This document shows, one piece after another, positions 28,263 through 42,485 of a stretch of 64,000 nt of DNA (its first letter is position 1; the number at the start of each line of letters is the position of its first letter). The notes below the pieces were generated by a model. That model was not told the DNA's origin. It saw nothing but the letters and a program-made list of their open reading frames with translations, and made no database searches. A program made the translations under genes and the position numbers. The DNA comes from Hypomesus transpacificus (taxonomy: Eukaryota > Chordata > Actinopteri > Osmeriformes > Osmeridae), in the NCBI RefSeq assembly GCF_021917145.1, contig NC_061063.1, positions 7,197,944 through 7,261,943 of the forward strand. Direction: 5' to 3'.

Positions 28263-30508
28263 AGCCAGATAAAGGAGCTCCTTGAACTTGGTTGAGAATT
28301 GGGAATTGTACACTTCCATATCATCACAGGGGAAAGTGAGCGTTGAGGATCCTCTCCCGGAGTCGTCACAACAATGCGTGATGTATGACTCTATCCTCTT
28401 CCTGCATCCTGATGTGGATCTCCAGTTAAGTAAACACAGAGCGCTGCACACGCTGTCTTCTGGGACACAGCGTTCTGTTCTAACCTGTGTGTAGATTCTG
28501 ACTGAAGATTCGTCTTTATTCTTTCAGGTGAGATCAAGTCTGTTGAATGCAGATGGGTTGGGAATGGGATGAAGCAGAGTTTACCACTATGCTGGATGTT
28601 TGTCGCTGGCTTTGCACGGGAGTTTGATTCCCCTCTATCTGCAGTGGCCTCCTCAATGCCTGAAAAATGATTTTTCATGGTTTGTATTTGCCCTGACTGC
28701 TGCACACTATGCGGGGGAAAAAACCTAAGCATAAAGGACTGAAAATACATATAGATGAAAATGCTGAATAGAAGAAAACATGATCTGGGAAATCCTCCAG
28801 CAATGGTGAAAGGCACAGCACAGATAGACAGCTTACAGTCAGGGATGGTTTAGTGCTGAGTTACTTCTTTATTCCTCTATTATTTATTTGACTTTTCCCA
28901 TACGTCAACAGTAAAAGTTTAATCTCTTTTTAAAAAGCCGAGCATATTATCAACGTAGTTTCTTCCAACGCTCCCTGGATTTCTTTAACTATCTAAACAG
29001 CCTCTGATAGCCCCGGGCAGCCTCTTCAACATGGCTGAGTTAATGATCCAGAGAGCTTTACTTTGACAACTCTTCTCTGACCTCCATATTAAGGCCCTTT
29101 TTCCCAAATTAGACTAATTCTGTTTGACTCTGCTAAACCATCCATAGCCCGTGCCTCCAATTGGATTTTGCTGCCAGATCAAACTATTGTCAAATATGAT
29201 ACGTTGTAATGCACATCAGCAGAGCGATGATATAACAAAGTATTCATCTTCATCCTATCGTTTAAAGTTTAACTTCTGTTTTTGTCTTTTGTAGGGTTTA
29301 GGGAGGAATGCACAATGGGCTTGAGTGTAGGTAAACACACAGTACAACAACATAAACAAACAAAACGCCTTAAGGTACTCGTACTCAGATTTCAGACGGA
29401 CCCCAAGGGGCAGAGTGTTTAAGATGGAATATATTTTTAGCCGCCGAATCATAGAGATTGCTACGTGACAACAGAAACAGAAGGTCCCACTCCATCCCTC
29501 TTGCTTCTGTCAAACACAATCTCCTCCTCTTCCCCTTGAGAGTAGCTCCAGTGGCGCTGTCTCTATCTCCGTCTGAGCCACCTCCAGCCCTGAGAGAGAG
29601 AAGGGGGAAGCACATGAGTCTGAGTGAACATCCTCCTCCACCTCCTCTTTTTCATCTTACCCAGAAGAAAACGTTCGGTCTCCCAGATCAAACGCAGCAA
29701 CTAAATCCGACAAACCGGAGGAGAGTGGGTTTAGAGGGCTCTACCTATCACATCCACGGAGATGGGTGACACCAGTAGAACTACAGCTGATTGGACCATT
29801 ATGTAAGTAGCAGGTGCAGCGGAAGCAGGAAAATTGCTTTAATAACAAGAGTAAAACACTGACGAGGAGTCGCTGAGTCTTACTGAGTTGACCTTATACT
29901 TCTTGTATTTTCTCTCAAGGCGTCTACGAATGATTAATGTTTGCCATGTAAAGAATGACACTCATTATACATTTGGTATCTATTCTGCAAACTGGGTTCT
30001 ATTGAGCTTCAACAAGGACCAGGGCAGTGGCATATCTCCCAGGGTCACTTATCTACTCCGCTCACCACTCTACCACCACAAAGCCCACCACACTCCACTC
30101 TTAAAGGCCAGACACCACAGACAAATAGATTTACAATAACCACAAGCAACCCCCCACTGATAAGTGATGTCTAATTCTGTTTCCATGGTCCCAGGCAAAC
30201 ATATACAAAAGATAAGTTGGCACAGACTCGCAGAACACAGAGTTCTCTGAGGAGTCAGGAAAGATATTAGAGTAAAATTACCTCCGCTGTTCTCCTGCTG
30301 ACTCAGGCATGCTACAATGGAATCAGTCAAATGGTATTGTTTCAGATGTGATTGGATGGAAGGCTGGCTGGCTGTGCAGCCTAGGAGCATGCAAACAGAC
30401 CCCAGACCTGATGAAAGTAATTGAATGACTGTCATGCCTAGAATAGAGCTTCTCTTTTCCCGCGGGGGGTACATCAAACAGAACCCTGCTCCTGTTATCA
30501 TTCTGGAT

Positions 30509-30805
30509 CCCACTGCTGTACACATCCAGTCATCCCACTGCTCTACACATCCAGTCATCCCACTGCTGCACACATCCAGTCATCCCACTGCTGTACACAT
30601 CCAGTCATCCCACTGCTCTACACATCCAGTCATCCCACTGCTCTACACATCCAGTCATCCCACTGCTGCACACATCCAGTCATCCCACTGCTGTACACAT
30701 CCAGTCATCCCACTGCTCTACACAGCCAGTCATCCCACTGCTCTACACATCCAGTCATCCCACTGCTGCACACAGCCAGTCATCCCACTGCTGCACACAG
30801 CCAGT
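30509..30805. repeat. 25-bp minisatellite
   Basis: About 12 copies of CCCACTGCTCTACACATCCAGTCAT with regular variation at the TCTAC/TGTAC/TGCAC and CATC/CAGC positions. The unit is not a multiple of three, so the plus-strand open frame across it is a by-product of the repeat. Confidence 0.95.
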
Positions 30806-31144
30806 CCCCATCACATCGCCACCGTTAACACCAACCCCCAGGCTGTTACCTCCCAATGTTGCACCTGCATTCGAGAGCTTCATTTTCAGCCTAGCATGGA
30901 GGGGGTGGGGAGTGAGGGGAGAGGGGTTATCAAGTGAAAAGCAAACACTGTCTCTCTGTCTCCCCAGAATACCAACTCAAGCAGTTGGTTAGATAACACT
31001 TCCCTGCTTTCATTCTGACATGATGTATCAAGATTGTCATCCACACGCTGCGCAAAATAAGGCTTCTAAGCATACACTCTACGTTGCTAACGTTGCTCTA
31101 TGTAGACGATGCTAATCTGAGTCTGAGTGAATGACTATTTGCTG

Positions 31145-31390
<246 letters not shown>

Positions 31391-33341
31391 ATCTGGTACA
31401 AGGTACATACAGTATTGCACTCATGCTATTTTTTCTCTGTATAAACTGCTGATGCTATCTCGCTGTCAGACCAAACACCAGCTTTATCGCAATGCCAGTG
31501 CAACAGTGAGATAATGCTCTTTATGACAGGGCGAGTGCTGCCGCTCCCTGGGGTCGTCACGGATTCTACCCCAGCGCCGCTGGGTCTGTCAGAGAGGGAG
31601 GTTATCTCAGCGAACCCCCCCCCCCCCCCCCACCATGAAGACGGATCAGACAGGATGTTTTCTATTCACATCACAAGGGACTTTTATAGTCATTTGGCTT
31701 TTTTTTTTAAACACTCTTGAGTACTGGGGCCAAATGGAGGTTGCACGTACCTGTGCAGAAACACTAACTGGACAGGGTAATAATAATGATCTTATAACAC
31801 ACACCATAAACGAAATTCACACATTAGTAATTTGATTGTAAAATACGCACACAAACTTGATGATCTATGTTTGCCAATGTGATGGTCATTAAAGTCACAA
31901 ATTGTTTCCCCAGTGGACTCTGTGACAAGCCAGCAAGTGTTGTGAGAGCAAGAAATCCAGTGTTAGCCTGAGGTGATAGTGAGCGTCTGCATTCTGACCT
32001 TGGCTCAGCAAACACCCCCACGGCAGGCAGACAGACTACTCTCACACAGCCCACTGCTAGACGGATGCTCTTCTAAGCCACGCTCCCAAAAGAACACACA
32101 ATTACACACCAACACATCCACACGCACACACAATGTTCTTACAAAGTCTGCAAACTGGTCTGTTGAGTCTGCCAAAGGAAAGCTGAGGAGAGTAGAGTGA
32201 GGAAAATGATAGTACAGTTGTTCCATCTATGCTAAAACAGCACCCATGGTTAAAAACCTGTTCCCAAACACAGCACTCAACCAAGACGATCTGAGGAAAT
32301 ACACCCTGTAAGCTACTTACAACGCAGCTCAATAATTCTATCCAAAAGTAATACTGACGTCTACTTTTTCACTTGGATTCTATCCTAGTCACTTTCCTGA
32401 CAGGTTATTAAACGCTGGGAATAACATTCACACCTCACTTCGGGATGAGGATTAAACTCAGCATTTGCCAAGACCGGTACTTGATGGTGTGTTACAGGAC
32501 ATTTTATTTAGAATCTATCGTCCAGTAATAACAATACTATCCTTCAAAACAGTTGTATTAAAGCTTGTTTTAGTTAGGCAGTATGACTTGGCCACCCAGC
32601 TCTGCTTTCAACACAGTTTGTTGCTATTTGAAACATTGTTATGACAAGTCAAACTGAGAGGGCTTCAAGAATATTTGCATTGCCCAGACATTTTGCAAAA
32701 AAAACAGCTTGGGTTTTCAGCTTGGCTCAGTCACATGATTTAGCAAGACGCTAACAAGGACAACAGCCAAAATCTCGCTTTCAAACACCAAAAAAACACA
32801 GATGTTCAGACGATGCTGCTGTATAATGCTATTCTATTGACATGGCTGAGCATTTCAGTACAGTGAAAGCATGTTTTGGAGCACAGCGTGTGTGTGTCAG
32901 TACATTTTAGCGGCAGGGAAGACAGGCAGGGCAGGAGGGGCTGGCAGGAGGGAGGCTGAGGTCCAGAGGCTGAGGGCTGCTTCAGTGATGTCCTGCTGGG
33001 ACAGAGAACGCGACCCTCTTCCTGAAGGATCTGTCCGGAAGAGCCATGTATGCCAGGATGACAGTGACAGCGCTCACTTAGCAGTTACCTTACCCCAGGA
33101 AACATCAACACCCATTAGCTATCTAAACCATCAGGAACTGCCAGCATGACTGACAGCTACTCTCCCTCTAGAACAGATAATCAACAACCCACAAGAGAAT
33201 ATGTCACACTGAAAAGGAAAGTCTCTGAATTGTGGGATGGATCGAGGGACAGAGGGGTTTTGGGAACAGATTAGGATTGCATATCCATGACATATATATA
33301 TCCGCACATCTAAATATTTGTATACAACCACGTGTATGTAT

Positions 33342-33342
<1 letters not shown>

Positions 33343-33391
<49 letters not shown>
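33343..33391. repeat. CA dinucleotide microsatellite
   Basis: A pure CA run of about 24 units, preceded by TATATATA and TGTATGTATGTA. Confidence 0.97.
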
Positions 33392-33394
<3 letters not shown>

Positions 33395-34975
33395 CACAGA
33401 CACCCCTTGGAGGTGATAATTAGGCTTTTCATCAAACTGTTAACTGTTTATCATGAGGGAGAAAGGAAGCAGAAAGAGAAGAGTGGTTCAAACGAAGTAT
33501 AGGAGGATGATACAACCTTGTGTTCTTCACAGCTTCCTAATATAGTATTGCAGTGCAGTAACCAATCACAAGGAACCCTTGGGACATAAATATTCACCAA
33601 TCTACGTGTCAAACAACCGCTGAATGCATATTATATTGAATTTCACCTCAGGTGTCCAGGCATTTGAAAAGCATCAGACAAATGTGCATTAGCATAACCT
33701 GACATTGAACTGCCTTGCCTGTTCGTCTACTCAAACAATGTGCGCCTAGTGTTTTCAATATTAATATCTGAGATGGGCGGAGGGGAGGGTGATCAAATAG
33801 AGAAGGGAGGCTCTGAGTAATCAAACTTCTAAAATCCTTGTCTAAACTGTCTTCCCTTTTCCCATGAAGAAAGTGTTAGGCTGTTAGAAAACACAGTGTG
33901 CTTTCTGAGATGTTTTCAAAACCAGCTAAGGAGGCCCTGGGATCTCATGAACAGTCACTTGTCTTCTACGGGAGAAGAGAAACAAAAACACAAGGACAAA
34001 TAAGGAGAGAATTGGAAGAAAGGGAAGTTACCAATGGGACAAGTTGAGAAGGTATGAAGAGGAGGAGGATTGGACGTGTTAGACGATTCTCTTTTCTCTG
34101 CTGGTGATTGTGGCCGTTGACAGATAGACCAGGGTGCATGGAAGCCGTTTGGGAAGTTGTGTGAGATGGGGGGAGAGGATGAGGTCTGTCAAGGACACCA
34201 ACATTGAGAAATATGGAAATGCATCACAGGGAGAGGTGCCATGGAAGATAAAAGAAAAGGAGAAACCAATGAAGATTTGTCTACAGGGATTTCGGAAGTA
34301 CCGGAACAATTCGGATAGTCATTTTGACATAAATACAAGCTTTTTTGGCCAGGAGTACAGAGTAATATCCTTCACCAGTCTAAATATAACCTCAAGCCCC
34401 AGTCTATCATAAAACCAGAGTAAGATCAAAGATACCCTTCACCTGCTTGCTACATGTCAGTAGAACAGGAGTGAAGCCCCTCAAGCCCCAAGGACAGTTC
34501 TACACTACAGAGTTCTGAAATATTACTGAAAGTCTTTACAGACAAGCTGTATTGGGTTATTGAAATATAATGAGGGGAATCTTACTTAAAAATTAATCTC
34601 TTTTCCTAATCATTGACAAAGCCATTAAAAGGGAAGGTGAATTAAATAGTTCGACCTGATATCACTCGGAGGCCTGTTTCAAGCAGAAAACATAGTAAAG
34701 TGTGAAAGTCTCTTTCCAGAGAATAGATTTATTCGCTCTCATTACTGGAGATTAAATTGTGCTGACCCAGTGCTGGATGACCGCAGGGTAATCGGTGGGA
34801 ATCATCTGACAGAAGCATTGAGCTGCTCTGACACGTGGGCCCCACCAGGGTTTCCATTGCCTGGTGTTCCCATGGAAAGATGGTACCATGTCAGCCTGAC
34901 ACCGCTGGGGAGGTGAGCATTCCAGCAACTCTCCCTCGTACACTGGCTCAGGAACTATCCCTCAGGCCCGTCATT

Positions 34976-35181
34976 ACATTTACATTTACATGTAGTCATT
35001 TAGCATACGCTCTTATCCAGAGCGACTTACAGTAAGTACAGGGACATTCACCCCGAGGCTAGCAGTTGCATGACTTGTGCCTTGCCCAAGGACACAACAT
35101 CATTTCGGCACGGCCGGGAATCGAACCGGTAACCTTCTGATTACTAGCCCGATTCCTTAACCACTCAGCTATCTGACTCCC
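34976..35181 (-). mobile_element. tRNA-derived SINE, inverted copy
   Basis: Same family as the SINE at 2932-3125 but on the minus strand. The tail (TTACATTTACATGTAGTCAT) is at the low end. The AGAGCGACTTACAG core, TTGCCCAAGGACACAAC and the tRNA-like head with a B-box-like GGTTCGATTCCCGG (reverse complement) follow. Copies differ at several bases, so both are moderately old. Confidence 0.85.
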
Positions 35182-35756
35182 ACACTCCCTTCATCCAGAC
35201 TGGATCCCCCTTCAAGAATCACTCTGGGTCCTCCTCTGCTCTGCTGTGGGTTCATGACGCCATAATGAGGCACTGGCTTATTGCTGTCATCAATCTGAGA
35301 GCTGAACAGAAACACAGGTCCCATAGTACTCGTTTCGCCTTAGAGTCTAAATAACTCATATCTGTGTCATCTGACCCCCCAAGCAATGAATGTAAAAGCA
35401 ATTGCCGCGGTATGCAAGCCCGAAAGCCCTTGTTGGACTTCCAATTGCACCATGGGAAATATATGGTCTTTCCGATACATTCTTATACCCAATAAAAGAT
35501 TGTTCATTGCAAACGAGGGTGGATATGAATCTGAGACGGTTTGTGGTCATTCAGATGCAGTGACAGCAGGGCAGTGGGCTGGTTCGTTATTCTCCATGGC
35601 GATTCCAGTGGGGAGGACTGATTTACAGCCCGAGACTGATTAAACAGCAACAAACAGCAGCTAGTCTCTCCCACATGCATTAGACGGAACTGTCAATCCC
35701 AGCATGGGTTTAGCATCCAAGTCAAAAAAAAAAAAAAAAAAAAAATCTCTTTGCAT

Positions 35757-35922
35757 ATTTCACAAGCTCTGTCCGGGCCTGAGACGAATGCAGAATGAGA
35801 CGACCCTGCTTGGAGGGGCTCAACTGCTAGAGGAGGCTGATGAAGACCAGAGAGGAGCTTCACTTCAGCCTGGGCAGGAAGACCTCTCAGAACTGCCTTT
35901 TAATAGCTCTCTCTCTGGGTGA
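35757..35922 (+). other. Exon-like segment, unidentified
   Basis: A G/C-richer island with an acceptor-like edge (CATATTTCACAAG), an open frame with balanced composition (MQNETTLLGGAQLLEEADED and onward to LPFNSSLSG) and a consensus donor CTGG|GTGAGTATG. No partner exon in compatible phase was found and no family is recognised. A short ATG-initiated first exon is also possible. Confidence 0.2.
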
Positions 35923-38900
35923 GTATGTGACAGTATCTGTCAAACCAGGCCTGATGTAATAACACATTGCTATAGCTATAAGTATGCTGTCCCTGTGCAG
36001 TAGGAGGGGGAACAGACAGTGTGTCTCTCTGGTCTCTTCACTGGCCATGTGAGGACCATGCAGCCTGAGGGAAGGTGGACGAGGTCATATTGGTAAACAA
36101 GTTGAGGTTATCACAGGCATTCACTTGTAGCATTCAGGGTGTGTAAGGGTCAGATCACACAGAATGAAAGCCGAAGGCAATAACAATAATTGCTAATCAT
36201 CAAAATCAAATAGAATGTACAACATTTTTGCGCGATAGAAGTACATACTGTACAGTCCCATATGAACTTCTAGAGAATAAACAGTTATACAAGTAATCTT
36301 GGGCATCTCCAGTGAGTTGGAATGGATGAATTAATGGAATAAAAAAACTAACAATTGAACCTCTATGGTCCCTCCCCTGATTGAATCTTTGCAGTTCAAT
36401 ACAATCTCAACCTCTGAATGTGTGGATCAGGATGTGTGTCCTAGGGCTAGCATGAAACCCATGTAATTCTCCTGCTGCATGCTGGAATAGTCAGGGGACT
36501 ATAGTTGCCCTTATCTTCAACTCCTACCGATAATGGGCCAGAGACAATCTGCCTGCGTCCATCAACTTAAACTGTCCATTCACATGGCTATATGGGTCCA
36601 ACAGAGAGGGGGGCCTTATCACATGCCGGACCGTGTGCACAGTAAAAAAAAAACATGTTAGCCCAACTGAGCCATGCTGTCACGGAGAGGAAAGGGATCA
36701 GTGAACCATGTATTTTCCTCTACGATTCAGACCAGCAGCCGGCAGAGAGAATCAGAGGATGTAATCCAGAGAGAGGGAACACACACGAACATGATACCAT
36801 GTGCCGTTTGAATACAAAACAGTCTTGTTTTTCAGGAGTAGCATTTAGCAGAGAGAGAGTGAAAGCCAAATGACTGCTATCAGAGACACACATTTCCAAA
36901 GTGATAAGGTGGAGACAGTCCTGGGCTTGTGAAGAGGATAAGATCTGCTGCGCGCCATCAGTGAGAGGAGCTGTGTCTCGTTCCAACTCTGCATACTCCT
37001 GCCGTGCTAGGCCTCTGCCACAGTTACCACTCCGTGACAACAGAGGACAGGTTTAAAGGTGTTGTTGGGAAGATTGATGAAGGAGTGGTGATTTCGGGGA
37101 TATGTTCTCCACCAGCTGTTGAGAAGTTCTATTTGGCTCCAGAAATGTTCTGTCTGTTACATAAATTGCTAAACAGTGACGTCAAAAAGATATGTCATCC
37201 TGTGGGGAAACAACAGAAACTATCCTATGTGTTTCCCTTTTGTGCATTGAAAGGCATTGGAAGACTTTGACAACAAGCTTGGTTACATACTGGCAGGGTT
37301 TTCAATCCCCTGTCCTCCTGGACGAGGTTTGATCACAAAAGCATGGGAGGAAATGAGCGCTGGAAAATAGACGCCTGCAGAACTGCCTCTCTCTGACGAA
37401 TTAGTAATCCAGCCTCCCTTCCGTAGCGCCCGCCCTGCTCTGCAGTCGTCTGTGCTTTCAGCGAGGGTCGAGATAAGCTTTCCCTTCAGCCCTTTTACTC
37501 TCTCTCTTCCTCCCTCGTTCCCTTCCCAAGGCTTTTTTTTGAAGATTTGGGGTGATGCTTAATCTGTGCTCCCCATGACACTTCCTTCAATGGCAGACAG
37601 CTGTGCAAACAAAATGTCAGCTCCATCAATGATGAAGCGTTTGTTTGCTTTTTACCTGTTTCTCTACAAGAATGGGAGAGTTCAGTTCATTGATAGAGGT
37701 CATAAGGTTTGTATTGATATTGTTAAGAAAGTTGTATGACGAAAATAAAACAGATATATACAAATTAAGATAATTGTGGTGACAACTGTGCAATTTATAC
37801 AAAGTAAAAGCACAAGGATGTGGCCCAAAGGAATGCACTGTTGTTTATCTGCTTGCTTTGGCTTAATCACATCCTTTAGGGTTAGGACGAGGGTAATTTA
37901 CACATTCACATACCACATTTCACACTGCATTAAACTGTCACAGCAGTAAACCGTGTCATGTCAACAAACAGCAAATAAATGACTAGTAGAGGTAATTATG
38001 TATTTTCCCTCAAGAGCTTGTCAAAGTCAAACGTCTGAGTCATGTCGTCTTTGAAAACTTCAAAGACATTAGGATAGGTCTTTATCAGTGTTTGAAGCTT
38101 TGACGGAGCCTAACATATGGAGAGGAAGAGTGACCTGGGGATGTATTTTTAAAATGGAAGACAGTGATTTATTTCATAAAGACACACAAGAACAGCACAC
38201 AGTGAAATAATATCTGATGAAAGTGATGCAGGGTTGGCTGACCCAAACAACCAAAGTAATCATTCATTAAGAAGGACCAAAAACGCTTCAGAGTGCTCAA
38301 AAAACATGGCGTCTCGATTAGAGTGATTTCACACAAAGGCCAAGGGGTTTGATAAAAGGCTTTGCAAAACCAATTAAGCATAGACACTGAGAGCAAGGGA
38401 TGTTTGAATCAGCGTATTTCAGGAGCGGGGGGTTATATAACTCAAGCCGACAATACTGAAGATGCAAATTGCTGTAACTAGCAAGACCATACTGTCCCAA
38501 GGCCAGGGAGAGCACAGAACACATCAGGCACTCCACCCAGACAGACTTCAATAAAACTTCTTATCCCTTTGATTCACGGAAGCCCAAAATTCCTTGAACC
38601 CTTAGGTTTATAGACAATGTCAGAGATACTACACCACAATGAACAGTTGGACCACTGTAGATGGTGCGATGGAGCAAAATATGTTTTCTGTGCTATACTT
38701 TCCCATGACATTTGATATGACTACAAACAGCAAGTAATTTAAAGCTTATGTGGTATACTCAAATTTGGTTTGGTATATTAATACGGGCAGATGCATAAGA
38801 TGATGCAACGAAAACCAAACGGAAGGCAATAAGGAATCTTTTACTTGGGCTGGTTTTTCATAAAGTACAAAAACAGCATTGCTTTGCAGATATTGTGTCG

Positions 38901-39152
38901 ATATGCACTGGGAGAGACAATGACTCAAGGACTGAAGATTAGATACAGACGGACAAATCAGCCACTTTTAAAAAACTCAGTTGGAATGCGTGTTCAAATA
39001 TGCATGTGTTCCTCATTCAAGTCCAAACAGACTTAGATGCATTCCATATGAGCTACCATGAACCAAAATATATAGAAACAGTATATGAAGAAGATAAAAA
39101 TCGACATGAATACAAACTTTAAAAAGCAACTCCAATTGGTGGACGTATGAAG

Positions 39153-39410
39153 TCAACAGACAAACTGTGCTTCCAGTGAGCCGTCCTGGTGTGAGGATGA
39201 CACATCACTGAGCCACATGGTTCCAGCTTGGGTCTGGTTGCCCTTGGCAGCAGCCAAACTTCGATTGCCACACACCTCAGTGGAGTCTGGCATTTTGTGC
39301 CTGTCCCCTGAAGAGTTTGGAGCCCTGGGCGCCGGAAGTGTCAGCATTCGCCTCTCTTCTCCCAACTGCTGCAGCATGCGCTCATCTTGTCCTCAAACTG
39401 AAGGTGAACG
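39153..39410 (-). other. Exon-like segment, possibly a broken last exon
   Basis: The minus strand reads DERMLQQLGEERRMLTLPAP and continues open to a stop at 39153. Just upstream an acceptor-like TTCACCTTCAG leads into QFEDK in another frame. A one-base shift would join them into a coiled-coil-like run, so this may be a decayed exon; it could also be chance in G/C-rich DNA. No gene family is recognised, and the plus strand is also open. Confidence 0.18.
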
Positions 39411-41876
39411 AACTGCAAATCAAGTGGAAACAAGCTTCCTGGTCCAGACCTGAGATGATGGATATATAATGGGCTTTGGAGAACAGGAGAAAGGCTTTGA
39501 CAGCAGATCAAAAGATGTTCAACTTGTTCCGGCCAATCAAACTTGAGTGAAAACACTTTCTAGGCAGTTCACAAACCGATTGTATGCACACCTTTTGACC
39601 ATGAGTTTTAAAATGGTTTCAATGCTTGATCAGGGCACTGCTCTGGTTTTGTGGCCAATGTAAAACCCCTTACACAGCCAAGACATGATATGCAGTAAAA
39701 GTGTATCCATGTATATGTATTTATGGGTGTATTTAACAGGGGACAGTGCATGTAAATAAAGATAGCTGTACATGCGCGGGAGTTATCCAAAGGGCTATTA
39801 ATCAATTGTAATCCCTGGACATATGAATATAACACAACATTTAAATGAGATTGAAATGAAAAAGGTATTGATATCATTCATAATCATGCAGCAAATAAAA
39901 AAAAGTTTTCATGTTTTCCATAAATAAATAAAGCCATACATAATACCATACATTATACATTCCATTTCCTGTCCTTGGTTGAAGGTTTTGCAAGGCCACA
40001 GTCCAAGGTTTTGCTACTCACCCAGCCTGCGGCCCACATTACACCCAAGCCCACTTGGGGAAGGCCATTAACCTGGGCTGCAGCAGCCTCCAGCTGCCTC
40101 TAAAACATGAACATTGTCTCTGCTCATTACAGATGTACAGCAGGCAGAAGACAGCGAGCTTTAAACATCAAATGCCTGCGGCAAACACCTCCAGTAGGAG
40201 CACAGAGGTAAAGACAGAGGAGGATACAAACATAAACACACACACATACACGCAATCACACTTGTAAACACACACAAACACAGACACCACTTCTAAACCA
40301 CCCCCTCACACACACACACACACAAGTTTTTGGACTAACTCTACTTTGTGTTTACACTTCCATCTGCTGTTCCATTTCTCACCTGAAAAATTAAGTTTGA
40401 GAAGCACATGAAACAGATTGAATATGCTCCTATTGACCAAAGCTCCCTTGCCCAAGAGAATTCCCTTTTCAGAGATTTTTCACAAAACAAACTCAGTGGG
40501 AGAGCTGGTACACATATCCTAATGAGAATAACGCAGACAGAAACAAACATGTTTGTATAGACTAGCTCTGTGTCCATGAAATAACAGACATAAACAGTGA
40601 AACAGTTATTAAGTCTGACTTACAGAATGGACAGTGGGTGTTGGGTTAGATTAACTCATGTTAATCACAAGTACTCAACACAAGCGGATGTGATGCAGCA
40701 CAGCAGAGCACAACACATAGAACACAGTAAGGCACCACTGAAGTTGATGGACCAGCTTTATTTAGAACCAAAACTGTCAACTGGCAAAATATAGCCTAAA
40801 AATCCTCTGGCTAGGTTTCAAAATTGCTTTATGTTTTGGCTTGACAAGTAAATAATCACCTTTCAAAACTTGCCAAACTAAGGGTAGCCCTGAACTGTGG
40901 CTTGATTCATTGTGTCTTTGACCACTTCATTTAATTTCCCAGGAGGCAGTGGAAATAGATTCCTTTTCAAGTCCTTTTCATTTATTTATGTGAGGCATGT
41001 AGCCAACCGATCCCCTAGTTAAGGGATTTCACGAATAGATGGATCTGCTGAGACACATGACAAACACACCTGTGAACACACGTCACACAATCCCACAATC
41101 TGTGGTGATCCCACAGGATTAACAAAAGGATTCTAAATGTATGACCAGTGGGACAAAAATCATAAACAGGAGGACAAATCAGGAATGCAGCGACAGGCTC
41201 TCTCATCATCCGGCAGTTGGTTGTGTGGACCTGACTAACCTCCAGCTACTTCTAATCAACAGAATGCAGCCAGCTGTAATTTTCAGCCCACATGAGATTT
41301 GCTCTGGGTTTGGTTGGACGGGGAGAGGGTGGATAGTTGAAGGAGCGGTACAGTCCTATCTGAAGACATTACTGTAACATAGCCCTGGAAACATGTGGAT
41401 AACAAGTGGAAACACCTGTTAACAGAGGACAAAGGGCAATGACAGAGGTTTCACTATGTTTTTGTTCACTACACATACTGTATGTATTTTTCACAACTTC
41501 CCTTATTTTTCACAGATGACTGTAGATAGCTCCCTGCAAATGAAAGGAATACCGAAATATAATACAAGAATGTATATCACACAACGTGTCCTGTTGTCAG
41601 ACACATTGGTTCTATGACCAGAGGACATAGTGTGTGCGTGTAATCTGACGCAATCCTCTGAATCAGCTCACGTTAGCTGTGGTTAGACGTCCCCAGGGAG
41701 GGAGCAGGGTCCATGATGCCAGCCATCCCACAGAAGAGAACAGAAAGCAGCAGGGGTGCAGGAAGAGACACAGAAACATGCAGATCATCAGGAGCTAAAA
41801 ACAGACTTGGAAAGGAAGAAGACTGGGTCAGAAAAGGATAGAGAAGGAGAGGTGGAGAAGAAGTAACAGTTTAAAC

Positions 41877-42014
41877 AGAGATAGAGAGAGACAGCGAGAG
41901 ACAGAGAGAGAGACAGAGAGCGAGAGACAGAGAGAGAGACAGAGAGAGACAGACAGAGAGAGAGAAACAGAGAGAGACAGAGAGGGAGACAGACAGACAG
42001 AGAGACAGAGAGAC

Positions 42015-42103
<89 letters not shown>
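41877..42103. repeat. GA-rich microsatellite
   Basis: AGAGAC and AGAG units pass into a pure GA run (about 42027-42103), purine-only on the plus strand for over 200 bp. The Ser-Leu frames on minus are artefacts. Confidence 0.97.
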
Positions 42104-42107
<4 letters not shown>

Positions 42108-42394
42108 CTGGCTGTAAAAAGGCAAAGCTGTTTTCCACATGGTTGGGTACCTCTGGGCAGGCCTGCCAGATCCTGGTCTCAAGATGAGCAGGACCTATTC
42201 ACTGGCTGCCAGTCATGGGATCTGCAAAGAGGGTCAGTAACAAAGCCAACGAAGGGCTGTTCTGCTGGCGATAAAAATACATGCTACAAATGCTATGTTA
42301 TTACAGCCAGGGAGATAATGCTAACAATCTGTTCCACTGTACTGCCAATGGGCAGGGAGGAAGTAAAACACCAGGCAGCAAAGACAACGCAAAC

Positions 42395-42485
42395 ACACAA
42401 AACCACACACACACACAAACAAACAATGTCACACAGACACATGCATACACTCCCCACCCATACACACACACACACAAACACAATC
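42395..42485. repeat. CA-rich simple repeat
   Basis: Imperfect ACACACA and CACAAA units in intergenic DNA. Confidence 0.85.

Noticed and set aside
30425..30937. 170-codon plus-strand frame rich in His/Ser/Pro
   Set aside because: Made by the 25-bp minisatellite cycling through the three frames.
41788..42182. Ser-Leu repeat proteins on the minus strand
   Set aside because: GA/CT microsatellite.
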